Positions 1 through 7,477 are shown, counted from the first letter of the stretch. The stretch: 35,800 nucleotides of DNA from WHSW01 sp035296705 (GCA_035296705.1 DATHAL010000037.1:1-35800); one strand, 5' to 3'. Numbers and translations: made by a program. Notes: a model not told the origin generated them from the letters alone.

Positions 1-804
1 CGCTTCATCTTCGGCTTCGGGCCGTCCGGGCCGCAGGTCTCCGAGGGCTGGTACGGCGTCTCGTACGCGAAGCCCTGGGGCCGGACGCGCGAGTACATCG
101 AGATCGTCCGCGCGATTATCGCCCGCGAGGGCCCGCTCACCTACAAGGGGTCGCACTACCAGCTGCCGGCCGAGGGTCCCGACATGACCGGGCAGGGCAA
201 GGCCCTGAAGCTGAACTTCCACCCGCTTCGCAGCGAGATCCCCGTGTTCGTCGGCGCGATCGGCCGCAGGTCCGTGGAGATGGCGGCGGAGATCTGCGAC
301 GGGTGGATCCCGATCTTCTTCTCGGCCGACGCCTTCGAGGGGACCTGGGGCGAACACCTGGAGGCCGGCTTCAAGATGGGAGGCCGCAGCCGCGGCGACC
401 TCGAGATCTCACCGGCGCTCCAGGTCGCGGTCGACGGCGACCTCGAGGCCGCGCGGGCGGTGGTCAAGGCGGGGCTCGTGCTCTATCTCGGCGGCATGGG
501 CTCGAAGAAGACCAACTTCTACGTCGATCTCACCCATCGCTTCGGGTTCGGAGAGGTGGCCGTCGAGGTGCAGTCGCTCTTCCTGGACGGCAGGCGCGAA
601 GAGGCGTATGCCGCGATTCCCGACGAGCTCGTCGACGCGACCGCCCTGATCGGGACCGAGGACGAGGTCTCGGCGCGGATCGAGAAGCTCGCCGCGGCCG
701 GGGTCGACAGGCTGATCTGCTCGCCGGTGCACACGGACCGCGCCCAGCGTCTGCACACCATCGAGCGCATCGCGGCGCTCGTCGGCAGCGCCTCGCCCGT
801 CTGA
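1..804 (+). CDS. LLM-class F420-dependent oxidoreductase, 5' end outside window
   Basis: The frame is open from base 1 and ends at TGA 802-804, leaving 267 visible residues of a luciferase-like monooxygenase (bacterial luciferase fold). These TIM-barrel enzymes use reduced F420 (or FMN) to oxidise or reduce organic substrates. Family hallmarks seen are the segment RFIFGFGPSGPQVSEGWYG at the left edge, the 'PVFVGAIGRRSVEMAAEICDGW' type motif (residues about 80-101) in which the family senses neighbouring cofactor, and the C-terminal 'LIGTEDEVSARIEKLAAAGVD' type helix. Usual family length is 300-350 aa, so roughly 60-80 N-terminal residues lie upstream. The first internal ATG (184) cannot be the start because conserved sequence precedes it. 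The substrate cannot be inferred. A second, clearly different member lies at 9744-10679. Confidence 0.9.
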   Translation, partial: RFIFGFGPSGPQVSEGWYGVSYAKPWGRTREYIEIVRAIIAREGPLTYKGSHYQLPAEGPDMTGQGKALKLNFHPLRSEIPVFVGAIGRRSVEMAAEICDGWIPIFFSADAFEGTWGEHLEAGFKMGGRSRGDLEISPALQVAVDGDLEAARAVVKAGLVLYLGGMGSKKTNFYVDLTHRFGFGEVAVEVQSLFLDGRREEAYAAIPDELVDATALIGTEDEVSARIEKLAAAGVDRLICSPVHTDRAQRLHTIERIAALVGSASPV

Positions 805-835
805 TCGCACCGGCGCCGGCCGACCGCGGCCCGGG

Positions 836-892
836 GATAATGGCCACATGCCGGATGCAGCGCCGCGTCCGCCAACGTCGGCCCGCTTCTGA
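836..892 (+). pseudogene. Orphan gene start with promoter, truncated after 14 codons
   Basis: A GATAAT box at 836-841 is followed after exactly 6 nt by ATG 848, the same arrangement seen before several intact genes here (4703, 23899, 26075). The frame reads MPDAAPRPPTSARF and stops at TGA 890-892. This looks like the promoter and first codons of a leaderless gene whose remainder is gone. The break falls within about 15 nt of the point where the opposite-strand FHA remnant also loses its homology, which suggests one deletion removed the bodies of two convergent genes. It could instead be a genuine 14-residue ORF, or chance. Confidence 0.4.
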
Positions 893-893
893 G

Positions 894-1145
894 GCCGACC
901 ATGTGGAGCTGCGCGTGCAGACCCGAGGTCTCGGTGTCCCAGGAGAGATTGAGATCGGCCGAAGCGCTGCGCCCGACCCACAGCGATTCGAGGTCCTCGC
1001 CGATCACGAGGATCCGCTGCGCGCCCTCCGCGTCGCGATAGACGAGGAACGGACGCCCCTGCCGCTCGGCCTCGATCTGCGCCTTGAGCTCAGGCGCGGT
1101 GCGGGCTCTCGGCCCGAGCCGCTCCTCGTTCATGGGCCGGAACAT
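894..1145 (-). pseudogene. N-terminal fragment of an FHA-domain protein
   Basis: On the minus strand, from ATG 1133 (or 1145), the frame reads MNEERLGPRARTAPELKAQI, then the opening strands of a forkhead-associated (FHA) phosphothreonine-binding domain: 'FLVYRDAEGAQRILVI', a VGRSASADLNL segment (the GR of the usual GR..x.D motif) and 'DTETSGLHAQL' (the S..H ligand-binding residues). Homology ends near position 906, where an intact FHA would continue with the SRNGTFVNG loop. None of the three frames downstream restores it. The frame stays open to 519 but only as antisense of the oxidoreductase. I call it a truncated pseudogene: the phosphopeptide-binding loop and any effector domain are missing. 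The start has no strong Shine-Dalgarno. Confidence 0.6.
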
Positions 1146-1162
1146 AGCCCCACGCCTTCCGT

Positions 1163-1168
1163 TAGGCT
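1163..1168 (+). promoter_or_regulatory. -10 box of the pnt operon
   Basis: TAGGCT lies 18 nt before ATG 1187, so a transcript starting about 7 nt downstream would carry a leader of roughly 10 nt that includes the CAAGGG just before the ATG. This box differs from the strictly leaderless ones nearby only in its longer spacing. It is a sequence match only. Confidence 0.45.
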
Positions 1169-1186
1169 GCCCCGGCTTTTCAAGGG

Positions 1187-2320
1187 ATGACGGTCGGGGT
1201 GCCCAAAGAAACCGCCGAGGCGGAGCGCCGAGTGGCGCTGATTCCGGACGTGGTGGCATCCCTCGAGGACAAGGGCCTCGACGTCGTCGTCGAGGCCGGG
1301 GCGGGCGAGGCGTCAGGGCATCCGGACTCCGAATACACCGGGGCCGGGGCCGAGATCGGCGACCCCTGGGGCGCCGACGCCGTCGTGCACGTCGCGGTCC
1401 CGACCCTCGACGAGATCGGACGCCTCAAGCGGGGGCAGGTGCTGATCGGCCACCTCGCGCCGCTGACCTCGGCCGAGACGAACCGGGCGCTTGCGTCGGC
1501 GGGCGTCACGAGCCTCGCGATGGAGGCGATCCCGAGAATCACCCGCGCTCAGGCCATGGACGCGCTCTCCTCGCAGGCGAACGTCGCGGGATACGCGGCC
1601 ACGCTCCTCGCCGCCCGCGAGGCGGGGCGCTTCTTCCCGATGATGACCACCGCCGCGGGCACGGTCGCGCCGGCCCGCGTGCTCGTGCTCGGCGCCGGCG
1701 TCGCCGGCCTGCAGGCGATCGCGACGGCGAAGCGTCTCGGCGCGGTCGTCACCGGCTTCGACATCCGCCGCGCCGCCTGGGAGCAGATCGCCTCGCTCGG
1801 CGGCCGGCCACTCGAGCTTGACTTCGTCCCCGATGCCGAGGCCGAGGGTGGCTACGCGCGGCCGCTCACGGACGAGGAGAACGAGCAGGTGCGCGAGGCG
1901 CTCGCCGAGAACGCGGGTAGGCAGGACGTGATCATCACCACGGCGCAGATCCCGGGCCGGCCGGCGCCGATCCTGCTCACCAAGCAGGCGGTCGCGAACA
2001 TGTCGCCCGGCTCGGTGATCGTCGACCTCGCCGGCGACTCGGGCGGCAACTGCGAGCTCACCGAGAAGGGCCGCACGATCGTCACCGACAACGGCGTCAA
2101 GGTCGTCGCCCCGGTCAACCTCCCCTCGGACATGGCCGCCCACGCCTCGCAGCTCTACGCCAAGAACGTCGAGAACCTGCTTGGCCTCCTGGTCGACGAG
2201 GAGGGCAACCTGAGCCTCGACTTCGACGACGAGGTCGTCGCCGGGGCGTGCATCACCCACGATGGCGAGATCCGCAACGAAAGGGCTGCAGGCGCCCAAG
2301 GCGGCGCTGGAGGTAGCTGA
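1187..2320 (+). CDS. pntAA: NAD(P) transhydrogenase subunit alpha part 1
   Basis: The 377-aa product is domain I of proton-translocating transhydrogenase, the cytoplasmic NAD(H)-binding part that passes hydride to NADP+ bound on PntB. The N-terminus MTVGVPKETAEAERRVAL matches the family start (GVPKE...ERRVA). The Rossmann segment 'RVLVLGAGVAGLQAIATAKRLGA' lies near residues 164-186 with the GxGxxG pattern. The segment 'PVNLPSDMAAHASQLYAKN' near residues 306-324 is characteristic of the PntA/alanine dehydrogenase family. Length and the separate downstream pntAB and pntB genes show the three-polypeptide arrangement found in Rhodospirillum and many actinobacteria, unlike the fused E. coli PntA. 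The stop TGA overlaps the pntAB start by one base, so the genes are translationally coupled. Confidence 0.95.
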   Translation: MTVGVPKETAEAERRVALIPDVVASLEDKGLDVVVEAGAGEASGHPDSEYTGAGAEIGDPWGADAVVHVAVPTLDEIGRLKRGQVLIGHLAPLTSAETNRALASAGVTSLAMEAIPRITRAQAMDALSSQANVAGYAATLLAAREAGRFFPMMTTAAGTVAPARVLVLGAGVAGLQAIATAKRLGAVVTGFDIRRAAWEQIASLGGRPLELDFVPDAEAEGGYARPLTDEENEQVREALAENAGRQDVIITTAQIPGRPAPILLTKQAVANMSPGSVIVDLAGDSGGNCELTEKGRTIVTDNGVKVVAPVNLPSDMAAHASQLYAKNVENLLGLLVDEEGNLSLDFDDEVVAGACITHDGEIRNERAAGAQGGAGGS

Positions 2321-2628
2321 TGGACGTGATCATCGAGATAACGATCTTCGTGCTGGCCGCGTTCGTTGGCTTCGAGGTGATCTCGAAGGTGCCGACGACG
2401 CTTCACACGCCGCTGATGAGCCAGACGAACGCGATTCATGGGATCGTGATGCTCGGCGGCCTGATCGTGGTCGGGTTCGCCGACGACGGGCTCGAGAAGC
2501 TGATCGGCGTGATCGCGATCGCGTTCGGGACGATCAACATCGTCGGCGGGTTCATGGTCACCGACCGGATGCTCGGGATGTTCGCCCGGAAACCCAAGCC
2601 GGCCGCCGAGGAGGCCCCAAAGCAGTGA
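2320..2628 (+). CDS. pntAB: NAD(P) transhydrogenase subunit alpha part 2
   Basis: This 102-aa membrane protein supplies the alpha-side helices of the proton channel. It shows the family pattern: a first hydrophobic helix (ITIFVLAAFVGFEVI), the conserved 'KVPTTLHTPLMSQTNAIHGIV' signature around residues 27-47, and two further helices. ATG 2320 overlaps the pntAA stop as TGATG and is preceded by GGAGGTAG at 2308-2315, a good ribosome-binding site. A short charged tail (KPKPAAEEAPKQ) ends at 2628. It assembles in the inner membrane with PntAA and PntB. Confidence 0.95.
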   Translation: MDVIIEITIFVLAAFVGFEVISKVPTTLHTPLMSQTNAIHGIVMLGGLIVVGFADDGLEKLIGVIAIAFGTINIVGGFMVTDRMLGMFARKPKPAAEEAPKQ

Positions 2629-4055
2629 TCCCGGTCGCGGCCCTCGAGCCGGGTGGCGACGCCGCCACGGCGCTCTACATCGTCGCCTTCTCGTGCTTCA
2701 TCTTCGGCGTCCGCCGAGGAACGCACCCGCGGACCGCCAAGCAGGGCAACCTGATCGCGGCAGGGGGCATGGCGCTCGCCGTCGTCACGACGCTGCTCCT
2801 CGACGGGATCGGCAACTGGGGGCTGATCGTGCTCGGCCTGGCGATCGGCGCGGCGGTCGGCGTGATCGCCTCGACCCGCGTGCAGATGACCCAGATGCCG
2901 CAGATGGTCGCGCTCTACAACGGCGTCGGCGGCGGAGCGGTGGCCCTGATCGCCTGGTCGGAGCTTCGCAACGGAATCGCGGAGATCGACTCGGGGCTGC
3001 TCTCGGAGATCCCGCTCGACACGCTGATCCCCATCCTCTTCAGCGCCGTCGTCGGCTCGGTCTCCTTCTGGGGCTCGAACATCGCCTTCGCCAAGCTGCA
3101 GGACCTCATCCCCACCCGGCCGCTGTCGGTGCCCGGACAGCAGGTGGTCAACGCCGTACTGCTGGTCGGGATCGTCGCCGCCTGCGTTGTGTTGACGCTC
3201 AACAACGACGATCCGTCGCAGGGCCTCTTCATCGGCGTCCTGGTTGCCGCGGCGCTGCTCGGGAACCTGGTCGTGCTGCCGATCGGCGGCGCGGACATGC
3301 CCGTGGTGATCTCGCTGCTGAACGCGTTCACCGGGCTCTCGGCGGCCGCCGCCGGCTTCGCCCTCGACAACGTCGCGCTGATCGTCGCCGGCACGCTCGT
3401 CGGCTCCTCGGGAACGATCCTCACGCTGGAGATGGCGACCGCGATGAATCGCTCCGTCGCCAACATCCTGTTCGCCGGCTTCGGCGGTGCGCCGGCCGCG
3501 GGCGCCTCGACGGGGGAGGAGCGGCCGCACACCTCGATCGGCGCCCAGGACGCGGCGATCAAGCTCGCCTACGCCGACTCGGTGGTGATCGTGCCCGGCT
3601 ACGGGCTCGCCGTCGCCCAGGCCCAGCACGCCGTCAAGGAGATGGCCGACGAGCTCTCCAAGCGCGGCGTCGACGTGAGCTACGCGATCCACCCCGTCGC
3701 GGGCCGGATGCCTGGTCACATGAACGTGCTTCTGGCCGAGGCCGACGTGCCGTACGAGAAGCTCAGGGAGATGGATGAGATCAACCCGGAGATGCCGCGC
3801 ACGGACGTCGCGGTCGTGATCGGCGCGAACGACGTCACCAATCCGGCGGCCAAGAACGACCCCAACTCCCCGATCGCCGGGATGCCGATCATCGAGGTCC
3901 ACGAGGCCCAGCAGGTGATCGTGATCAAGCGCTCGCTCTCGCCCGGATTCGCCGGGATCGACAACGACCTCTTCTACGAGCCGAATACCTCGATGCTGTT
4001 CGCCGACGCCAAGCAGGCGGCGGGGGACATCGCGGCCGAGGTCGAGAACCTCTGA
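2625..4055 (+). CDS. pntB: NAD(P) transhydrogenase subunit beta
   Basis: The 476-aa product is the large membrane subunit with the C-terminal NADP(H)-binding domain III. GTG 2625 overlaps the pntAB stop (GTGA) and follows GAGGAGG at 2609-2615; conserved sequence begins directly after it. The N-terminal two thirds is a run of hydrophobic helices. Domain III shows 'IVPGYGLAVAQAQHAV' (the GxGxxx(A/V) dinucleotide loop), 'HPVAGRMPGHMNVLLAEA', 'VIGANDVTNPAA' and 'SLSPGFAGIDNDLF', all standard for PntB. Length agrees with the family (about 460 aa). With PntAA and PntAB it couples proton re-entry to reduction of NADP+ by NADH, so it is a likely NADPH source for the ergothioneine and reductive enzymes of the cell. 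Confidence 0.95.
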   Translation: MIPVAALEPGGDAATALYIVAFSCFIFGVRRGTHPRTAKQGNLIAAGGMALAVVTTLLLDGIGNWGLIVLGLAIGAAVGVIASTRVQMTQMPQMVALYNGVGGGAVALIAWSELRNGIAEIDSGLLSEIPLDTLIPILFSAVVGSVSFWGSNIAFAKLQDLIPTRPLSVPGQQVVNAVLLVGIVAACVVLTLNNDDPSQGLFIGVLVAAALLGNLVVLPIGGADMPVVISLLNAFTGLSAAAAGFALDNVALIVAGTLVGSSGTILTLEMATAMNRSVANILFAGFGGAPAAGASTGEERPHTSIGAQDAAIKLAYADSVVIVPGYGLAVAQAQHAVKEMADELSKRGVDVSYAIHPVAGRMPGHMNVLLAEADVPYEKLREMDEINPEMPRTDVAVVIGANDVTNPAAKNDPNSPIAGMPIIEVHEAQQVIVIKRSLSPGFAGIDNDLFYEPNTSMLFADAKQAAGDIAAEVENL

Positions 4056-4065
4056 ACGCTGCGCC

Positions 4066-4341
4066 CTGAACCTATTCGCCTTCTTCCCGACCTATCAGCG
4101 CGGGGCGATGACGATCCAGGGCTATCGCGAGATCGTCGGCGAAGATCGGTTCTTCGGCTTCGCTCGTGAGCTGCTCCACCGCTATGCCCACGGCAACGTG
4201 AGCGCCTCGGACTTCATCCCCTTCGCCGAGGAGGAGAGCGGGCTCGCTGGCGACGAGCTGGCGCTGCTGGACGACTACTTCCAGCAGTGGCTCTACGGGA
4301 TCGAGCGGCCGACCATCGTCCCCGAGGACTTCGGGCCCTAG
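4066..4341 (+). pseudogene. C-terminal remnant of an M1-family metallopeptidase
   Basis: In this frame, from about 4066 (LNLFAFFPTYQRGAMTIQGY...) to TAG 4339-4341, the sequence matches the C-terminal end of the M1 (gluzincin) peptidase catalytic region: the 'YQRGAMTIQGYREIVGE' helix, 'FFGFARELLHRYAHGNVSA', 'DFIPFAEEESG' and the closing 'YFQQWLYGIERP'. The zinc motif HExxH-E and substrate-binding GAMEN motif, which lie hundreds of residues upstream in the family, are absent because pntB ends at 4055. ATG 4108 could start a 77-aa peptide, but the homology begins upstream of it, so it is better read as a decayed 3' end left by deletion. No promoter or ribosome-binding site is seen. Confidence 0.7.
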
Positions 4342-4638
4342 CTAGTCGGAGCGGCCCTCGAACTCGCGCTCCTGCCGGCGACCTCGGCGCACGTGCGGCC
4401 ACGCCCAGCCGATCAGGGCGCCGAGGGCGCCCGCGATCAGGAGGGCGAAGATCAGCGGCGTCTCGGTCTCCGTGAACAGGAACTGGACCTTGACCTTCTG
4501 CGAGTTCTGGATCACGAACAGCAGGAGCAGGAAGACCGCGAGCGCGAGCACGTAGAAGCGCCAGCCGCGGCCTTCGCGGCGGGTCGCAGCGTCGATCGCA
4601 TCCCTGTGGTCCGCCACGGCGCGACTGTATCGGTTCAC
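4342..4638 (-). CDS. LapA-like (DUF1049) small membrane protein
   Basis: This 98-aa protein has a charged N-terminus (about 27 residues), then two hydrophobic helices: 'FYVLALAVFLLLLFVIQNSQ' at about 28-47 and 'LIFALLIAGALGALIGWAW' at about 62-80, ending in an Arg-rich tail. The 'QNSQKVKVQFLF' segment between the helices is the signature of the lipopolysaccharide assembly protein A domain (DUF1049). In Gram-negatives LapA/YciS works in LPS control; in actinobacteria its role is unknown. It is convergent with the M1 remnant, ending directly beside it. Confidence 0.75.
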   Translation of the reverse strand: MNRYSRAVADHRDAIDAATRREGRGWRFYVLALAVFLLLLFVIQNSQKVKVQFLFTETETPLIFALLIAGALGALIGWAWPHVRRGRRQEREFEGRSD

Positions 4639-4690
4639 TCACGACCCGAAATCGGCGTATCCGCCGCGCCACCCGCGCGGCGGCCCGACC

Positions 4691-4696
4691 TAGGTT
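4691..4696 (+). promoter_or_regulatory. -10 box of a leaderless gene (4703)
   Basis: TAGGTT is followed by exactly 6 nt and ATG 4703. This places the expected transcription start at or next to the A of the ATG. No Shine-Dalgarno is present. Confidence 0.55.
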
Positions 4697-4702
4697 CGCG
4701 CC

Positions 4703-5560
4703 ATGTCGAGCGAGTCCGGGCAGGCGACGGTCGAGTGGGTTGGGCTGGTGCTCCTTGTTGCGCTCGTGATCAGCGGCTTGGGCGCGCTGGTCGGCTTCGC
4801 GATCCCGGGCACCGAGCTCCTCAGCGCGGTCGCCTCGAAGCTCGTCTGCGCCGCCCGCCTCGGCCCGGCTTGCGGAAGCCAGGAGAGCGACCTGGTGGCG
4901 GCATATGGTGAGCAGGGGGCCGCGATGGTGGCGGCGCACGCGCCCCAGATCCGCTACGAGCACGGCATGCACGCGCTCCCGGTGGACTACCGGAGCTGCC
5001 GTGAGGACGCGTGCGCGAACGGCGCCGAGGGGCGCGTCCGAGTCGCGCGCTCGGTCACGGGTGAGCCGACCGTCGCCTTCACGCACATGGTCGACTGCCG
5101 GCCAGGCTCCGAGACGCCCGGCGCGAACTGCTCCGGCGAGGCCGCCGGCAACCAGTACGTGCAGTACTGGCTCTACTACCCGGGCAGCGCGACCGGCGAG
5201 GGCTCGGTGGCGCCGGGTGTGATCCGCGAGCTCACGGGCGGCGCGACCTACCACCCCGACGACTGGGAGTCGGTCCAGGTCCGCGTGCACGCGGACGGCA
5301 CGGCGGACGTGCGCGCCAGCTCCCACCACGACTACGGCTCCGGCTGGCGCCCCGCCGACGACTCCGTCTACCGGGTCTCGGGCGGCAGCCACGCCGGCAC
5401 GATCGAGCCGGCGGACTTCGTCCGCGTCACGCCGGCCCGCCGCCTCGGCCTGATCCCGCTCGAGCCGATCGCCGCCGACCGGCCCGGCGCCGAGTTCGCG
5501 ATCACGCCGCCCTGGTTCAAGCGGGTGTGGCTCGATCCGGAGTACGGGGGGACGGACTAG
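4703..5560 (+). CDS. Prepilin-like leader fused to a Vps62-like domain, exported protein
   Basis: The 285-aa protein starts MSSESGQATVEWVGLVLLVA. This has the layout of a type IV/Tad prepilin leader: short hydrophilic leader, Gly6 before the cleavage point, Glu at mature position +5 (residue 11), then a hydrophobic helix to about residue 37. The rest is a soluble domain with four or more cysteines and motifs of the Vps62-like fold: 'YVQYWLYYPGS' (155-160 core), 'HPDDWESVQVRV' (from His184) and 'SGGSHAG' (His230). Residues 184-189 and 230 look like a conserved active or binding site. It is preceded by a leaderless promoter. No other pilus genes are nearby. I infer an extracellular or surface-attached protein processed by a prepilin peptidase; the biochemical function of the domain is unknown. 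Confidence 0.7.
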   Translation: MSSESGQATVEWVGLVLLVALVISGLGALVGFAIPGTELLSAVASKLVCAARLGPACGSQESDLVAAYGEQGAAMVAAHAPQIRYEHGMHALPVDYRSCREDACANGAEGRVRVARSVTGEPTVAFTHMVDCRPGSETPGANCSGEAAGNQYVQYWLYYPGSATGEGSVAPGVIRELTGGATYHPDDWESVQVRVHADGTADVRASSHHDYGSGWRPADDSVYRVSGGSHAGTIEPADFVRVTPARRLGLIPLEPIAADRPGAEFAITPPWFKRVWLDPEYGGTD

Positions 5561-6219
5561 GGCGCGGTCCGCGACGCCATGAATGGCCACCGCTCGGCCC
5601 TGCGACTGGTTTGCGATCGCTGGAATTCCGCGTCGCTGCAAGCCGTCGTCTGACCGAGACGAAGGAGGAGACCGAACTTGCTGATCTCAGAGCACCGGTG
5701 CGAGAGAGCTCGCCGCCGGCGGACGCCCAGCGTCAAGCCCATGCGCGCGATTTCCGCCTCGAGGTATGAACGGCCGTCGCGCCCGACCGTCCGGACGAAC
5801 TCACCGGGGAGAGCGAACGCGATCGGGGCCGCGGAGCGAAGGTGGTCGACCCAAAAGCTCCACAGGGACTCAGCATCACGCCGTGGGACCCAGGAGGACC
5901 CTGGCGGATCTTCGATCGACATCATCGTCAGATAGCTGGAGGTGACCGTGATTGCGACCGCTCGATGAAGGGGCTCCACGAACTCCTCCTGCGGCCCCAC
6001 GATCGCTCCGAGGGATGACTTGCCATCGCCTCCGACCGGCTCGTCCGCCGCGGGGTCCAGCTCGTATGCCAGAAAGCAATCCAGGCAGGCATCGGCGGGC
6101 GCCAGCTGGTTGAAGAAGGCGTGGCTTCGCAGGTAGGCGAGACCATCTGGCTCCCGCCCGTTCTGGTAACGGCCCTCGATGAGCTCGATGGCCGGGTCAA
6201 CGTTCTCGGTCACCGACAT
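5557..6219 (-). CDS. Hypothetical protein, orphan of lower GC
   Basis: This minus-strand frame encodes 220 aa starting MSVTENVDPAIELIEGRYQN. The middle is protein-like: 'LRSHAFFNQLAPADACLDCFLAYELD', 'FVEPLHRAVAITVTSSYLTMMSI', 'SLWSFWVDHLRSAAPIAFALPGEF'. I do not recognise the family. The base composition is visibly lower in G+C than the flanking genes, with codons such as ATT, AGA and GAA used more freely, which hints at a different origin. The C-terminal 30 or so residues run into the end of the neighbouring gene and overlap its stop by 4 bp, so the natural C-terminus may have been lost or replaced. An AGGGG at about -11 could serve as ribosome-binding site. Confidence 0.5.
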   Translation of the reverse strand: MSVTENVDPAIELIEGRYQNGREPDGLAYLRSHAFFNQLAPADACLDCFLAYELDPAADEPVGGDGKSSLGAIVGPQEEFVEPLHRAVAITVTSSYLTMMSIEDPPGSSWVPRRDAESLWSFWVDHLRSAAPIAFALPGEFVRTVGRDGRSYLEAEIARMGLTLGVRRRRALSHRCSEISKFGLLLRLGQTTACSDAEFQRSQTSRRAERWPFMASRTAP

Positions 6220-6268
6220 TGCGCTAACCCCTAGATACGCGCTCCGACCGGGTGGCCCTTCCCAAACG

Positions 6269-6688
6269 TCACACCGGCGGCGCCATCTCCGGGTCCTCCA
6301 CGACGTAGAAGCGGCTGCGGCCGATCTCCTCCTCGCCCGAGCGCATGACCACCGCGTGCGGGCCCTCGGTCGAGAAGGTGACGCCGACGCCGAGCGACAG
6401 CACCACGCGCTGGTCCTGTCCCTGGATCGAGCCCGGCGGCCGCCCCGTCTCGAGCTCCATCTCGAACTCCTCGCCGAGCGGCTCGCCGTCGGGGTCCTGG
6501 ACCTCGAGCGTCAGCATGTGCCGCTCGTTGGTCTCCGACCACGGCACGTCGAGCCCGAAGGCGATCCCGAAGGCGTGATCGGTGGGAAGCGCCGCGAAGC
6601 GGAGCATGTTCCAGCCCGCTCCCATGGCGTAGACCTTGCCGTTCAGCGCCTCGCTGTGGTCGGTGAGGATCAGGAAACCGAGGTTCAC
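6269..6688 (-). CDS. DUF6941-like protein of unknown function
   Basis: This 139-aa protein begins (GTG 6688) MNLGFLILTDHSEALNGKVY and continues 'AMGAGWNMLRF', an N-terminal pattern (cytoplasmic, 'NGK...GAGW') that I associate with the DUF6941 family. The remainder alternates strands and turns ('HMLTLEVQDPDGEPLG', 'VVLSLGVGVTFSTEGPHAV', 'RSRFYVVED'), consistent with an all-beta sandwich. No catalytic motif is apparent. GTG is chosen because a TGTAAT -10 box lies exactly 6 nt before it, implying a leaderless transcript. Confidence 0.6.
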   Translation of the reverse strand: MNLGFLILTDHSEALNGKVYAMGAGWNMLRFAALPTDHAFGIAFGLDVPWSETNERHMLTLEVQDPDGEPLGEEFEMELETGRPPGSIQGQDQRVVLSLGVGVTFSTEGPHAVVMRSGEEEIGRSRFYVVEDPEMAPPV

Positions 6689-6694
6689 TCGGCC

Positions 6695-6700
6695 ATTACA
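6695..6700 (-). promoter_or_regulatory. -10 box of a leaderless gene (6688)
   Basis: On the minus strand TGTAAT is followed by GGCCGA and then the GTG start at 6688. The 6-nt spacing equals that of the other leaderless genes in the window. Confidence 0.5.
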
Positions 6701-6712
6701 GCGAAGCCCTGG

Positions 6713-7477
6713 TCAACGCGGCGGCATCCTCAGCGCGCCGTCGAGCCGGATCGTCTCGCCGTTGAGCATCGGGTTGACCACGATCGCCGTCACCAGCTCC
6801 GCGTACTCGGCGGGATCGCCAAGGCGCGACGGGAAGGGAATGCCGGCGCCGAGCGCCTGGCGCGATTCCTCGGGCAGGGCGGCGAGGAGCGGTGTGTCGA
6901 AGAGCCCGGGGGCGATCGTCAACACGCGAACGCCGCGGCCGGCGAGGTCGCGCGCCGCCGGGAGGGTGAGGCCGACGATGCCGCCCTTGGAGGCGGCGTA
7001 GGCGACCTGCCCGATCTGCCCCTCGAAGGCCGCGATCGAAGCGGTGTTGACACAGAGGCCGCGCTCGCCGCCCTCGTCCGGATCGTTGCCGACCATCGCC
7101 GCGGCTGCGAGCCGCAGCACGTTGAACGTGCCGATCAGGTTCACCTTGATCACGTTGGAGAAGATCTCGAGGTCGTGCGGGCCGTCCTTCGAGACGGTCC
7201 GCTGGGCCCAGCCGATCCCCGCGCAGCAGACCGAGATCCGGAAGTCGCCGGCCTCCCTCGCGGCGTCGACTGCCGCCTGGATCTGCTCGGGCTCGAGTAC
7301 GTTCGCCTCGACGAACGCGGCGCCGTCGCCGAGCTCCACCGCGAGTGCCTCGCCCTTGTCACGGTTCAGGTCCGCGATCACGACCCTGGCACCCGCCGCG
7401 TGAAGCCGCCGCGCCGTCGCCTCGCCCAGCCCGGAGGCCCCGCCGGCCACCAACGCCGCGTGTCCGTCGATCCGCAT
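6713..7477 (-). CDS. Short-chain dehydrogenase/reductase, 3-hydroxyacyl-CoA dehydrogenase type 2-like
   Basis: From ATG 7477 (MRIDGHAALVAGGASGLGEA) the product is 254 aa, the normal SDR length. It has the glycine-rich cofactor loop GGASGLG, an Asp ending the second strand (VVIADLN), which favours NAD(H), the NAG-type segment here as 'CCAGIGWAQ', the catalytic Ser in 'VNTASIAAFEGQIGQ' and the YAASK catalytic Tyr/Lys. The 'GQIGQVAYAASKGGIVGLTLPAARDLA' stretch and 'IAPGLFDTPLLAALPEE' resemble the HSD17B10/type-2 3-hydroxyacyl-CoA dehydrogenase subgroup, so a role in fatty-acid or branched-chain degradation is likely. A GTG at 7498 in frame is upstream, but a TAGATT -10 box lies between the two, so 7477 is preferred. 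Confidence 0.85.
   Translation of the reverse strand: MRIDGHAALVAGGASGLGEATARRLHAAGARVVIADLNRDKGEALAVELGDGAAFVEANVLEPEQIQAAVDAAREAGDFRISVCCAGIGWAQRTVSKDGPHDLEIFSNVIKVNLIGTFNVLRLAAAAMVGNDPDEGGERGLCVNTASIAAFEGQIGQVAYAASKGGIVGLTLPAARDLAGRGVRVLTIAPGLFDTPLLAALPEESRQALGAGIPFPSRLGDPAEYAELVTAIVVNPMLNGETIRLDGALRMPPR

Noticed and set aside
303..1190. Plus-strand frame bridging the oxidoreductase and pntAA
   Set aside because: Arg/Gly-rich low-complexity product typical of a shadow; no domain recognised.
2436..3902. 488-codon open frame on the minus strand inside pntB
   Set aside because: Antisense of a clear pntB; His/Asp/Arg-rich composition of a GC-driven shadow frame.
4214..5641. 475-codon minus-strand frame over the prepilin/Vps62-like gene
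   Set aside because: Antisense of a gene with clear motifs; composition is Arg/Ala/Asp-rich.
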